From the NCBI GenBank assembly GCA_963169165.1, contig CAUJFL010000233.1:1-48492 (forward strand): a stretch of DNA of 48,492 bases. Reading direction: 5' to 3'. The notes beneath the pieces were generated by a model. It did no database searches. It saw only the letters and a list, made by a program, of their open reading frames with translations, and had not been told where the DNA came from. The translations under genes and the position numbers were made by a program. This stretch comes from Myxococcota bacterium. Its GTDB lineage: Bacteria > Myxococcota_A > Polyangia > Polyangiales > Polyangiaceae. This document shows, piece by piece, positions 11,706-22,394 of the stretch; positions within the stretch are counted from its first letter, which is position 1, and every line of letters begins with the position of its first letter.

Positions 11706-12383
11706 TCAGCGCGTGAACAGGCGCTCGACGACGCCGATCTCGTAGACGAGGTACGCGCCGAGCGCGACGCTCGCGACGCCGGTCGCGCGCGACAGCCACG
11801 TGGTCAACTCGCCGCCTCGCCGCGCCGCGAGCGCGAACGGCGCGGCGAGAAGCGTCGTCAGCGTCATCATCCCCGCGACCGTCCCGAGCCCGAACAGCGC
11901 GAGGTAGAGCATCGCGAACGTCGGCTCGCGCACCGTCGTCAGCACGAGGAGCGCGACCGCCGCCGAGCCGGCCATCCCGTGCACGACGCCGACGAAGAGC
12001 GCGCGGGCGACGCCGGCCCGCCCGAGCCGCGTGACGAGCGTGCGCTCGGCGTGCGAGTGGTCGCCGTGCGCGATCTCGTGGAATTTCTGCAGCGTGCCCG
12101 CGACGCCCATCGCGCCGAGGGCGATCAGCATCACCGCGACGCCGAGCTCCATCGACAGCTCCACGCGCTTGGGGATCACCAGGCCGAACGCCACGATCGC
12201 GCCGCCGACCAGCGTGATGGTCACCGTGTGGCCGAGGCCCCACAGCGCGCCGATCAGCGCGGCGCCTCGGAACGTGCGCTCTCGGCTGACGATCGTGCTC
12301 ACGGCGACGACGTGGTCCGGATCGGTCGCGTGACGCATCCCGAGCACGAACCCGAGCAGCAAGAGCGGCAAGACTGTGCCCAT
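11706..12383 (-). CDS. Nickel/cobalt permease, NicO/UreH-like
   Basis: A 225-residue integral membrane protein with about six hydrophobic segments. The signature HATDPDHVVA in the first helix is the HX4DH metal motif of the NiCoT/NicO transporters. A His/Asp loop (HEIAHGDHSHAER) in the middle is typical of HupE/UreH-type nickel or cobalt carriers. A second conserved region, FVGVVHGMAGSAA, is the usual hydrophobic His motif. Expected role: uptake or efflux of Ni2+/Co2+ across the inner membrane. ATG 12383 is preferred; GTG 12404 would add seven residues. No hydrogenase or urease genes are in the window, so the client metalloenzyme is not apparent. Confidence 0.82.
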   Translation of the reverse strand: MGTVLPLLLLGFVLGMRHATDPDHVVAVSTIVSRERTFRGAALIGALWGLGHTVTITLVGGAIVAFGLVIPKRVELSMELGVAVMLIALGAMGVAGTLQKFHEIAHGDHSHAERTLVTRLGRAGVARALFVGVVHGMAGSAAVALLVLTTVREPTFAMLYLALFGLGTVAGMMTLTTLLAAPFALAARRGGELTTWLSRATGVASVALGAYLVYEIGVVERLFTR

Positions 12384-12473
12384 CGAGGCCCAGGCTCGTA
12401 GCACGTCGCGCCGCGAGGGCGCGAGTGTAAGGCCCGCCGCGAGCGCGCGTTTCTGCCCCGAGAGGCCAAGACG

Positions 12474-13403
12474 ATGAAGCGAAAGACCACGACCCACCGC
12501 CCGTTCCTGCTGCTCTTGCTGTCCGCCTGCGCCGCGCTCTCCGTGGCGTGCGGCGGCGCGAGGCCCGGCGGCGGCCCCGCCTACGCTCCGCCCGCGTCCC
12601 AGGCCGAGGCGCCCGCGTCCCAGGCGGCGCCCGCGCGCCCCGCCGACGCCCGCCCTTCCAGCGCCTCCGACGGGGCGACCGGCGGCGCTCCCGCCCCCGT
12701 CGGGCTGGCGTCTCGCTCCCGCGGCGAGGAGGCGCCGAAGGCCGCGCCGAGCGAGCGTCCCGGCCTCGCGACGCACTGGGGAGAGACCCGACAGTCGCAG
12801 ATCCGCACGACCTCGTTCTTCCGCGGCGACGATCGCCCCACTTCGGTGGGGACGCTCTTCTACAACGATCGCGAGGGCTCCCGGGCCATGGCCGCGTCCG
12901 AGGGGTACCGCTCCTTCGACACCGCGGCGCTCACCGTGGCCGACGGCGCGATCACGATCTCGCTGCGCGACGACCGGGGCCGCGCGCTGCCGGGCTACTC
13001 GTCGGGCGGGCGGGTGTTCGCGGTCGGCGAGGCGGGAGAGCGCTACGTGATCACGCTGCGCAACCACTCGTCGGTGCGCTTCGAGGCGGTCGTCACCGTC
13101 GACGGGCTCGACGTGATCGACGGCAGGCCGGGCAGCCCTGACAAGCGCGGCTACCTCGTCGCGCCCCACGGCTCGGTCGAGATCGAGGGCTTCCGCCGCA
13201 GCGAGTCCGAGGTCGCCGCGTTTCGCTTCGGCTCGGTCCGAGGCTCGTACGCCGCGAGGAAAGGCGACGATCGCAACGTCGGCGTCGTCGGGCTCGCGGT
13301 GTTTCACGAGCGCGGCGCGGCCCCGCCGTGGCTCGGCAGCGACGAGATCGATCGCCGCAAGGGCGCCGACCCATTCCCGGGGCGATTCGCGACCCCTCCG
13401 TTA
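12474..13403 (+). CDS. Putative exported lipoprotein lacking a normal stop codon
   Basis: Starts at ATG 12474 with a signal peptide and Cys (SACAALSVACGGARP), a slightly imperfect lipobox. A long Ala/Pro/Ser linker (about 28-95) leads to a globular domain (about 100-305) with beta-rich segments such as GERYVITLRNHSSVRFEAVVTVDG. No known family is recognised. The frame has no stop until 15701; beyond about 13400 it is simply the antisense of the neighbouring phosphatase gene. At 13401-13403, directly before the convergent gene's stop, there is a TTA codon where a stop would be expected, so I end the gene there (309 residues). Both other frames stop at 13418-13425, so a one-base indel is another explanation. 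Confidence 0.62.
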
Positions 13404-14936
13404 TCACTTGGTCAGCGTGAGCTGATCGACGACGGGGTCATCGCCCGCCGGCGTGAGCGCGTGGGTCTCGAGCGAGAGCTTCGCCTTCTCGAGCGTGAGC
13501 ACCGCGTAGACGCCGATGGCCGGCCCCTTCGAGTAGTCGAACGTCTGCGCGGTCCAGTCAGATTTGCCGGTGCCGTAGCCGTCGGCGCCCGAGCCCGCGC
13601 ACACGACGTACGTGGTGCCGGCGCCGATCACCGGCTTGCCGTCGCCGCCGAGCTTCAGCGGCTTCGAGCGCTCGTAGTTGTGATCGTGCCCGTCGAGCAC
13701 CAGATCGACGCCGGCCTCGTCCCACAGCGGCACCAGCGCCTTGCGCACCTCGAGCACGGCCTTGTCGTCGGCGTGGCTGGACGAGGTCCACTCGCCGTGG
13801 TGGTGGACGGCGATGATCCACGGGTGCGCGGCGCGATCCTTCACGGCCGCGTCGAGATCGGCCTTCAGCCACGCGAGCGCCTTCTCCTTGTAGCCCGCCA
13901 TCGCCGTCGGGCTGCCGATGGCGAAATCGTCGAGCACGATCACGTGGGCGGGCCCGATCTCGAGGGAGAAGAACAGCTCGCTGAACTTCCCCTGCGCCGC
14001 CGGGTCTTGCGGCTGCACCACCGACGCGAAGAACGGCGACGAGTAGGCCTCGTGGTTGCCCATCGCGAGCAGCGACAGCACCCGGCCGAGGGTCGCGGGC
14101 TTGCCGTCGACGTCGCGCGAGGCGCTGTCGAGCCACTTGGCGTAGGCGCCCTGATCGGTCGCGAGATCGATCATGTCTCCGGAGAACAGCTGCACGTCGA
14201 TGTCGCCGCGCTTCGCGAGGCGGCCCTGCAGGATCTGCCAGGCGTTGGCGTTCTCGCCGCGCGAGTCGCCCGTGACCGCGACGACGGTCTTGTCGTCGGC
14301 CGACGCGCCCAGCGTGTGAAACGGCGTGACGTCGCTCCACACCTCCTTGCCGGGGGGGCCGCCGCCGACGCGATAATAATAGGTCGTCTTCGGGTCGAGC
14401 CCGCAGACGTGCGCCTCGTGCATGCGGAGGTCGCTCCCGCCGATCGCCGCCTTGCCCTCGGGGACGACGTACGAGAACCCGTCGACGCGCGTCGTCCAGG
14501 TCGTGGGATCCGGCGACGGTCCGAGCTCGACCGTCGTCGCGGTCGTCTCGAGATCGGTCTCCCACGCGATCGCGATGGTGCGGCTCGCGTCGACGCGCGC
14601 GGTCGAGCCCGGCGTGACGTCGCCGCCGAGGCCGAGCCGCACGCGCTTCGGCTGCGGCGCGGCGCCGAGCGCCTGCTTGGCCAGCTCGGCGTCGGTCTTC
14701 GGCGCGAACACGTCCGTGTATTCCATCCGGGGCGTCGTGTCGTACTTGCAGGTCGTCGCCGAGAGCGCGCGCGTCGTGCCACCACCCGCGCCCGCCGCGC
14801 CACCCGCGCCCGCCGCGCCGCCGCTGCCCGACGGAGCGGGGGTCGGCTCGCTCGAAGACGAGCCGCAGCCCACGGCCACGAGCGCGGACAGGAGCAAGCA
14901 CGAGGAGGCGAGGCAGGTGCGCATGGCGCGCATCAT
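13404..14936 (-). CDS. Purple-acid-phosphatase-like metallophosphoesterase lipoprotein
   Basis: A 510-residue lipoprotein with a signal peptide ending LVAVGC and a Gly/Ala-rich spacer. An N-terminal fibronectin-III-like domain (about 110-215, ending in TTYYYRVG) precedes a calcineurin-like metallophosphoesterase. The metal-ligand motifs appear in order: GDSRG, GDMID, GNHE, HHHGEW and GHDHNYER. This is the layout of bacterial purple acid phosphatases, acting outside the inner membrane on phosphate esters; the true substrate is unknown. ATG 14936 lies one base after the stop of the pseudouridine synthase gene, so the two are probably cotranscribed. It ends with tandem stops TGA-TAA. Confidence 0.85.
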   Translation of the reverse strand: MMRAMRTCLASSCLLLSALVAVGCGSSSSEPTPAPSGSGGAAGAGGAAGAGGGTTRALSATTCKYDTTPRMEYTDVFAPKTDAELAKQALGAAPQPKRVRLGLGGDVTPGSTARVDASRTIAIAWETDLETTATTVELGPSPDPTTWTTRVDGFSYVVPEGKAAIGGSDLRMHEAHVCGLDPKTTYYYRVGGGPPGKEVWSDVTPFHTLGASADDKTVVAVTGDSRGENANAWQILQGRLAKRGDIDVQLFSGDMIDLATDQGAYAKWLDSASRDVDGKPATLGRVLSLLAMGNHEAYSSPFFASVVQPQDPAAQGKFSELFFSLEIGPAHVIVLDDFAIGSPTAMAGYKEKALAWLKADLDAAVKDRAAHPWIIAVHHHGEWTSSSHADDKAVLEVRKALVPLWDEAGVDLVLDGHDHNYERSKPLKLGGDGKPVIGAGTTYVVCAGSGADGYGTGKSDWTAQTFDYSKGPAIGVYAVLTLEKAKLSLETHALTPAGDDPVVDQLTLTK

Positions 14937-14937
14937 G

Positions 14938-15888
14938 TCACTCTTCGGCCGCGTCCGGCACCCCACAGCTCGCCGCGACCGCGCGCAGATCGGGCGGCAA
15001 CGGGGAGCGGACGTCGAACGCCGCGACCGCGGGACCGCCGTCGTACGCGACGCGCGACGCGTGCAGCGCGTGCCTGTCGAGATCGGCGCGAGGCTGCGCG
15101 CCGTAGAGCACATCGGCGAGGATCGGGCAGCGGAGCACGGCGAGGTGCGCGCGCACCTGGTGGCGCAGCGCGCGCGCGGCGACGACCTCCACGAGCGCGA
15201 CGCCCTCTCCACGCGTCAGCACGCGGTAGTCGGTCCTCGCGGCGCGGGGTCGCTCGCGCGCGACGTCTCGCGGGTGCAGGCACGCGAGCACGCGGCGCTG
15301 ATCTTTGGGGTGGGGCGCGAGCGGGACGTCGACCGTGCCCGAGTCGGGCATCTCGTCGTCCTCGACCAGCGCGAGGTAGCGCTTGTGCAGCCGTCCCTCC
15401 TTCATCGCCGCGACCAGCTCGTCCCACGCCGCGCGGGTGCGGGCGGCGATCAGCACGCCCGAGGTGTCGTTGTCGAGGCGGTGCACGAGGCCCGGCTCGC
15501 GTGGGCCATGACCGTGCCCCGCCACCTCGGGGAACCGCCGCACGAGCGCGTTCGCGACGGTGCCGAGCTCGCCGGGGCGGAGCGGCGCGGTGGGGCGGCG
15601 CGGGGGCTTGTCGACCACGACGACGTCGTCGCGCTCGAGGAGCAGCTCGAGCGGCGAGTCGTCGGGCAGCGCCGCCTCGTCCATGCGCTCACCGAGCGTG
15701 ACGATCAGCTCGGCGCCGACGGGCAGCGTCTCTCCCTTGTCGGCCTTGCGTCGTCCGACGCGCACGCGGCCCTCGTCGATCAGGCGCTTGACGGCCGCTC
15801 GCCCGAGGCCCGTCGCGCGCGCGACGATCTTGTCGACGCGCGACGCCGCGTCTTCGGCCGTGATCACGATGGTCTTGGTGTCGGTCAT
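14938..15888 (-). CDS. RluA-family rRNA/tRNA pseudouridine synthase
   Basis: A 316-residue cytosolic enzyme converting uridine to pseudouridine in structured RNA. An N-terminal S4 RNA-binding domain (about 14-72, SRVDKIVARATGLGRAAVKRLI) is followed by the RluA catalytic domain. The hallmark HRLDNDTSG near residue 138 contains the catalytic Asp (the D after HRL). The later LRHQVRAHL segment is also conserved in RluA/RluD. Which uridine it modifies (RluA, RluC or RluD type) is not resolved. The gene lies 8 bp after the upstream gene and one base before the phosphatase gene. Confidence 0.9.
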   Translation of the reverse strand: MTDTKTIVITAEDAASRVDKIVARATGLGRAAVKRLIDEGRVRVGRRKADKGETLPVGAELIVTLGERMDEAALPDDSPLELLLERDDVVVVDKPPRRPTAPLRPGELGTVANALVRRFPEVAGHGHGPREPGLVHRLDNDTSGVLIAARTRAAWDELVAAMKEGRLHKRYLALVEDDEMPDSGTVDVPLAPHPKDQRRVLACLHPRDVARERPRAARTDYRVLTRGEGVALVEVVAARALRHQVRAHLAVLRCPILADVLYGAQPRADLDRHALHASRVAYDGGPAVAAFDVRSPLPPDLRAVAASCGVPDAAEE

Positions 15889-15896
15889 CTCTTCGC

Positions 15897-17258
15897 TCAG
15901 AACGCGCCGCCCGTCGTCACACCCACGATCGGCGCGGGACCGCTCGGCGACGGCGAGAAGCCGAGCAGTGACGGCACCGGCAGCGGCACGCGGCCCAGCT
16001 TGGGCGCGCGGTGCCGCGTCGCGAGGAGCGCGAGCGTCGCGCCGCCGACGCTGCCGACGAGCGTCGCCGCGATGAACCCGCGCTTGTCGGTCGGGGTCGC
16101 GTCCCTGCGCAAGAGCGGGCTCCCGAGCGCGGCGCCGCCGAGCGCTCCGAGCCCGGCGCCGACGTCGACCAGCACGACGCGCGTGGGATCGGGATCGAGC
16201 TGCGTCGCGAGCACGCCGCCGAGGAGCACGCCGGCGCCGGCCCCGTACCCGAGGCCGAGGTTCGGGGTCGGATCGAGATCGCCGCGCACGAGGTACTCGC
16301 TCATCGCGCCGACGTAGGTGCCGAGCGCGCCGCCAGAGTGCGCGATCAGCGCGCCGCCCTGCGAGACGTGCGCCTGCGACACCGCGAGCGTCGCGAGGCC
16401 GACCCCGCCGACGCCCGCCGCGATCCCGAACGCGTAGCGGTTCGCGCGAGGTCGCGCGTGGTGGCCGTCCGAGATCAGCATCGCGGACGCGGTCGGCCAG
16501 GTCATCGCGGCGTTGAGCAAGAGCGCCTCACCGTGCGACACGTCCCACTCGTCGGCGGCGATCAGCGACGCGCCGAGGCCGAGCCCGGTGCCGACGGCCA
16601 TCAGCGGGTAGAGCAGGCGATCGTCGTCGCTGCGGCTCGTCCGCTTGATCGCGAAGCCGAGGAACCCGCCGTACGCCGCCGAGCTGAGCGCGAGCACGCC
16701 GCGGCCGTCGGAGCGCGCCGGATCGGTGAGCGCGCGCGCGGGGCGCGCCTTCGGCTCCTCGGGCGTGGAGGTCGGCGCGGTGGTCACGAGATCGCGGAGC
16801 ATGACGACGAGCCGCACCTGCACGTTCTCTTGCCGAACGCGCTCGGATCGCACGAGCAGCGTCCTCGAGCCCGGCCTCGCCGCGACGATGCGCAAGAGCA
16901 GCTCGTTGCCGTCCCGCTCGAGGCGCGGCGACAGGATCCACGCGCCCTTCTTCTCGGCGAGCGCGACGATGTCCGAGTCGCGCACGCCCGCCGGGATGTC
17001 GGGGCGCGCGTCGAGATCGATCGTGAGCCCGAGGTCTTGCGCCGCCTCCGCGAGGACGGCGTCCATCTCCCGCGCGCGCTCGCGCAGCGGGCCGTCCTTG
17101 GGCGAGATCGCCCGCAGCTCTCCACCGGTCGGGCCGTCACCCGCGGGCGTGCCGGTGGGCCACAAGAACGCGCTATCCTCCGCGCGCGCGCCCCCCGACG
17201 ACGTCGCGCACGCGGCGAAGATCGCGATCGTAAGAACATCACGACGGCGTTGATCCAA
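15897..17258 (-). CDS. Exported protein of unknown function with Gly/Ala-rich C-terminal half
   Basis: A 453-residue protein when started at TTG 17258, which gives MDQRRRDVLTIAIFAACATSSGGARA, a good signal peptide with an RRxxL-like twin-arginine stretch, cut before ED. Residues about 30-150 form a soluble domain with Arg/Val beta strands (NELLLRIVAARPGSRTLLV). From about 190 on there are repeated small, Gly/Ala-rich apolar segments that could be membrane hairpins or barrel strands. No family recognised. The start overlaps the expected 3' end of the preceding barrel gene by 28 bp. No ATG or GTG gives an equally good signal peptide. It is likely in an operon with the genes on either side. Confidence 0.62.
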   Translation of the reverse strand: MDQRRRDVLTIAIFAACATSSGGARAEDSAFLWPTGTPAGDGPTGGELRAISPKDGPLRERAREMDAVLAEAAQDLGLTIDLDARPDIPAGVRDSDIVALAEKKGAWILSPRLERDGNELLLRIVAARPGSRTLLVRSERVRQENVQVRLVVMLRDLVTTAPTSTPEEPKARPARALTDPARSDGRGVLALSSAAYGGFLGFAIKRTSRSDDDRLLYPLMAVGTGLGLGASLIAADEWDVSHGEALLLNAAMTWPTASAMLISDGHHARPRANRYAFGIAAGVGGVGLATLAVSQAHVSQGGALIAHSGGALGTYVGAMSEYLVRGDLDPTPNLGLGYGAGAGVLLGGVLATQLDPDPTRVVLVDVGAGLGALGGAALGSPLLRRDATPTDKRGFIAATLVGSVGGATLALLATRHRAPKLGRVPLPVPSLLGFSPSPSGPAPIVGVTTGGAF

Positions 17259-18781
17259 GCATCCCACTGGTTCGAGTCGTCGATCTTGAACCGACGGCCG
17301 ACGATGTCGAGCGGCGGGCGGTAGAGCGGGTTGGGGATGCCGGTGACGGCGCCGGAGCGCGTGCCGTTGGTGATCTGCTGGCAAGGACCGGACTTGGAAG
17401 AGTCGTCGGTGAAGTTCGGGTTGCAGGGCTGATCGCCGGTGATGAAGTGCCCCTGCACCTTGGTGTAGCCGACGCCGACCTGGAACTTGACGTACTCGGC
17501 GGCCTGGAACATCGCGCTGCCGGAGAGCGAGAAGCTGCCGTGCGCCGCCGCGTCGGTGAGGCCGCTGACGTAGATCTTCTGGCTGTTGGGGTTGACCAGC
17601 GAGTTGCCGCCGGTGCCCTGGAACGACGCGAAGTTGGGGCGGCGGACGGTGGGCGCGTCAGAGGAGCCGATCGCGTCGAACAGCGGCGTGTAGTCGCGGC
17701 CCTCGGAGCGATACGCCCCCGTGAAGCGGAGATCGAACGTGAGGCGCTGAAACTGCTCGCGCAGCTCCCACGGGATGAACTGGATGCCGGCGATCATCCA
17801 GCCCTGCAGCGGGGGGCCCGCGGTGAGGATGCCGTCGACGCCCTTCACCTGGCCGTAGTCGCTGTTCGACTTCGCGAACTCGATCAGCGCGCGGAAGCCG
17901 CCGTAGGGCTCGACGTACTTCACGCGGCGCGACATGATCGAGTGGATCTCGATGGCGGTGGTGCCGCGGCTGACGCCCGGCGAGCGCTGGCCGCTGAACG
18001 AGCCCTCGAGGGAGCGGCCCTGCTCGTCCTGGTTGAGCTTCGGCGTGTTGCCCGCCGCGACGCCGTCGCGGTTGATGTCGCTCGGGTCGGCGCACTGGAC
18101 CTGCACGTTCTTCTGGTTGAGGCCCGTGCCGCCCGGTCCGCACGCGTGCATCGGCTCGCTCACGCTGAACCGCCCCTCGAAGCCGAAGATCCACGTCGGC
18201 TTCGTCGCGTCGCGCGCCTGGTTGAAGATGCCGAAGTCGAGGCCGAGCGCGAGGTACTCGATGCCGCTGCGGTTGGGCGACTTGAACGGGATGCTGAACA
18301 GCTGCTCGCCCTGAGAGCCCGCGAGGGCCGTCTTCTGGGCCTTCTCGCTGCCGTCGAGATCGGTGAGCTCGCGCGTGTTGGACAGGATGAACGGCAGCCG
18401 CAGGTACAGGCCGATGTCCTTGTAGAGGCCGAGGTCCGCGCGCAGGTTGAGGCGCGACGTCACCTCCTTGTAGGACGCGACGTTCATCGTCGGCGAGACG
18501 AAGCGTCCCGACGAGAGGCCAGGCTGATCGATGAAGCTCTCGCGGCGGATCTTGGCGCTCTGCCACGACTGCTGGTAGCCGATCGTGAAGTGCAGATCCC
18601 AGGGGTTGCCGTTGTCGTCGTCGAACGCGTCGACCACGTTGGTGATCTCGCCCGGCTCGCTCATGATGCGCGGCTCGGTGGCCTTCTTGGGCTCGGTGGC
18701 CGACGCGGCCGCGGGCGCCAGCGCCACGACACCTGCGAGGAGCGCAAACAGCCGCGGAGAAGACGTCGGAGATCGTCGCAT
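17231..18781 (-). CDS. Outer-membrane beta-barrel protein whose stop codon reads TTA
   Basis: ATG 18781 starts a signal peptide (ALLAGVVALAPAAASA). The mature protein has alternating aromatic beta-strand segments and reads like an outer-membrane barrel. The natural C-terminus would be WDAWINAVVMF at residue 516; a terminal Phe is the usual BAM recognition signal. The next codon (17233-17231) is TTA rather than a stop, and the frame then runs 149 residues to 16784 as Arg/Ser-rich antisense-like sequence that is really the downstream gene in another frame. A G-to-T change from TGA would be silent (Leu) in the overlapping downstream gene. I end the feature at TTA. Function is unknown; possible roles are porin or transport. 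Confidence 0.7.
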
Positions 18782-18834
18782 CGAACGCGGCGACGGTACC
18801 GGCCTTGAAAGGGGCGTGTCAACGAGCGAACGGA

Positions 18835-19404
18835 TCAGCCGATCTTCTTCGCGAGCTGCGACAGGATGGCCAGGGTGGCCCCCCAGACGATCTCACCGTC
18901 GACCACGTGGCTGGGCATGGCGGCGCGGAGCGACATCATCTTCACCTGCCGCGGCTCGGGCGGCGTCGCGAACAGCGCGAGCGGCGCGTCGAAGACCCGC
19001 GCGACCTCGCCCGGATCGGGCACCGGCGAGAACCCCTCCGCGACCCACGCGACGTAAGGCGTCACGAGGTAGCCGGTGATGGTCGTGTAGGGATCGAGCG
19101 CGCCGAGGGGCTCGACGCCGCCGGGAGCGAGGCCGATCTCCTCGTGCGCCTCGCGGAGCGCGGTGTCGAGCAGGGTGGCGTCGGCGGGCTCCGGCTTGCC
19201 TCCTGGCAGCGCGACCTGGCCGCCGTGCGAGCGCAGGTGCTCGCTCTTGCGGACCAGCCACACGCGCGCCTCGCCGTCGCGCTCGAACAGCGCGGCGAGC
19301 ACGGCCGACGGGCGCCCCAGCGCGAACGGCGACGACCTCGGAGGGGCGGCGGCGAGCCGCTCGCGAATTTGCGCCCGTGTGGGCCTCGAGGTCGCCGCGC
19401 TCAC
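18835..19404 (-). CDS. Nudix CoA pyrophosphatase-type hydrolase
   Basis: A 189-residue cytosolic Nudix hydrolase. The Nudix box is GG-K-P-E-P at the start and REAHEEIGL at the end. It is preceded by VRKSEHLRSHGGQVALPGG, the LLTxRSxxLxxHxGQVxFPGG-like motif that marks the coenzyme A diphosphatase subfamily (NudL/YeaB, PCD1). Expected reaction: hydrolysis of CoA or acyl-CoA to 3',5'-ADP and phosphopantetheine. ATG 19404. It lies 53 bp upstream of the barrel gene on the same strand and is divergent from the kinase at 19457. Confidence 0.88.
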   Translation of the reverse strand: MSAATSRPTRAQIRERLAAAPPRSSPFALGRPSAVLAALFERDGEARVWLVRKSEHLRSHGGQVALPGGKPEPADATLLDTALREAHEEIGLAPGGVEPLGALDPYTTITGYLVTPYVAWVAEGFSPVPDPGEVARVFDAPLALFATPPEPRQVKMMSLRAAMPSHVVDGEIVWGATLAILSQLAKKIG

Positions 19405-19456
19405 GCCCTTCAGTTACCACGCGCGCGCGACCGGATCGCGTGACACCGCGGGCGCC

Positions 19457-21267
<1,811 letters not shown>

Positions 21268-21277
<10 letters not shown>

Positions 21278-22224
21278 AACGTCGCGCCGAGCCGCGCGAG
21301 CCCGCCGCCGGACGTGTTGGTCGCGCGCCCGGTCGCGGGATCGACGAACTCGGGCTGCGCCCGCGCGGCGTCGTCGGTGCGCCCGCGGATGAACCCGAGC
21401 ACGTCGAACCCGAGTCCCACCGCGCGCGACACGCGCCACTCGAGGCCCATGCCGCCCTGAAGACCGAAGTAGCTCCAGTTCTCGGCGGGGCCACCCGGCT
21501 GCGTCTCGACCTCGGCGCTCGACCACCCGAGCCCGCCGACGAAATAGAACTGCACCTTGGACCTGGGGTTGACGAAGACGAGCGCGTTGACCGAGAACGG
21601 GACCTCTTTTCGGCGGTAACCCTGGTAATCGCGGCCGCCGATGAAATCGAGATCGAGCTCGAGCGCGAAGTGGCGCACGGGCCGCGCGCGGAGGCCGAAG
21701 CCGATCCCGCCCATGCTCGCGTCTGGATCCGCGCCGCGATCTCCGCGCATCGCGCTGCGCTTCTGGCCCATCATCGCCCCGTCGAGGCGGAGGTTGAAGC
21801 CCCACTCGCTGCGGTGGACGCGGCGGGGCGGCGGCGGCGGCGGGACCACTCGGATGGGCGCGGGCGTCGCGCGCGGGGGCGGCGGCGGCAGCCGGTGAGG
21901 TGTCGGCTGGGGCTGCGGCGTGGTGTTGATGATGATGGTCGTGCCGCCGCTCGACGGAGGCACCTCGACGGCGCCGCTCCTCGAGCCGTCGATCTTCTTG
22001 ACCACCGCGCGCTTCTTCGGCTCGGGCGCGGGCTCGACCGCGCGCTTCTTCGGCTCGGATGACTCGTCGACCTTCTTGGGACCGTCGCCGCCCTCACCCG
22101 CGGGCGGACCCACCGACACGTCGGCGCAGAACCACGCGCCGGGTGGGCACTTCCCGTCTGCGCGGGCGGGGAGCGCCACGGCGACGGCGGCGAGGGGGAC
22201 GAGGGCTGCGAGGGTCCGACGCAT
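21268..22224 (-). CDS. Outer-membrane beta-barrel protein with Pro-rich linker
   Basis: A 318-residue protein from ATG 22224 with a signal peptide (AALVPLAAVAVALPARA). A charged KKxxE/PKKRAV repeat region and then a poly-Pro linker (about 100-140) lead to an eight-strand-like barrel at about 150-318. Strands such as GWGFNLRLDG-type, HFALELDLDFIGG, VQFYFVGGLGW and GLEWRVSRAVGLGFDVLGF alternate apolar and polar residues. The chain ends in FYW, an aromatic barrel terminus. It resembles the OmpW/OmpA-type small barrels seen in large numbers in myxobacteria. Function is unknown. Divergent from the glycosyltransferase at 22395. Confidence 0.72.
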
Positions 22225-22394
22225 GGGGCGCGCTCCTTGGGTGAGCGAGGTTAGCAACGGCGATGCCACGTGCCAGCCCACGCTAGCAGCAACCTACGCG
22301 CGTGCTCGCGTGATCCTTCGTTCACACGGCGCCTGTGCCGCGCGACCGCTGCGCGCCCGTTCACTTGGTCGGCGCCCATGGTATTCGGTGACCC
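22225..22394. promoter_or_regulatory. Divergent intergenic region
   Basis: These 170 bases lie between the outer-membrane protein gene (minus) and the GT-C gene (plus). They are somewhat less G+C-rich than the flanking genes. The direct repeat GTTGCT occurs twice on the minus strand (around 22252 and 22288). I cannot assign -35/-10 boxes with confidence. Confidence 0.3.

Noticed and set aside
9853-12243. 796-codon minus-strand frame overlapping rnr and the permease
   Set aside because: Out-of-frame shadow of rnr; Arg-rich with no motif.
13404-15212. Longer start for the metallophosphoesterase
   Set aside because: Would overlap the RluA-family gene; the signal peptide and lipobox begin at ATG 14936.
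16784-17230. Real 149-residue C-terminal tail of the barrel protein
   Set aside because: Arg/Ser-rich and exactly the out-of-frame reading of the downstream exported-protein gene; the barrel has a natural Phe terminus before it.
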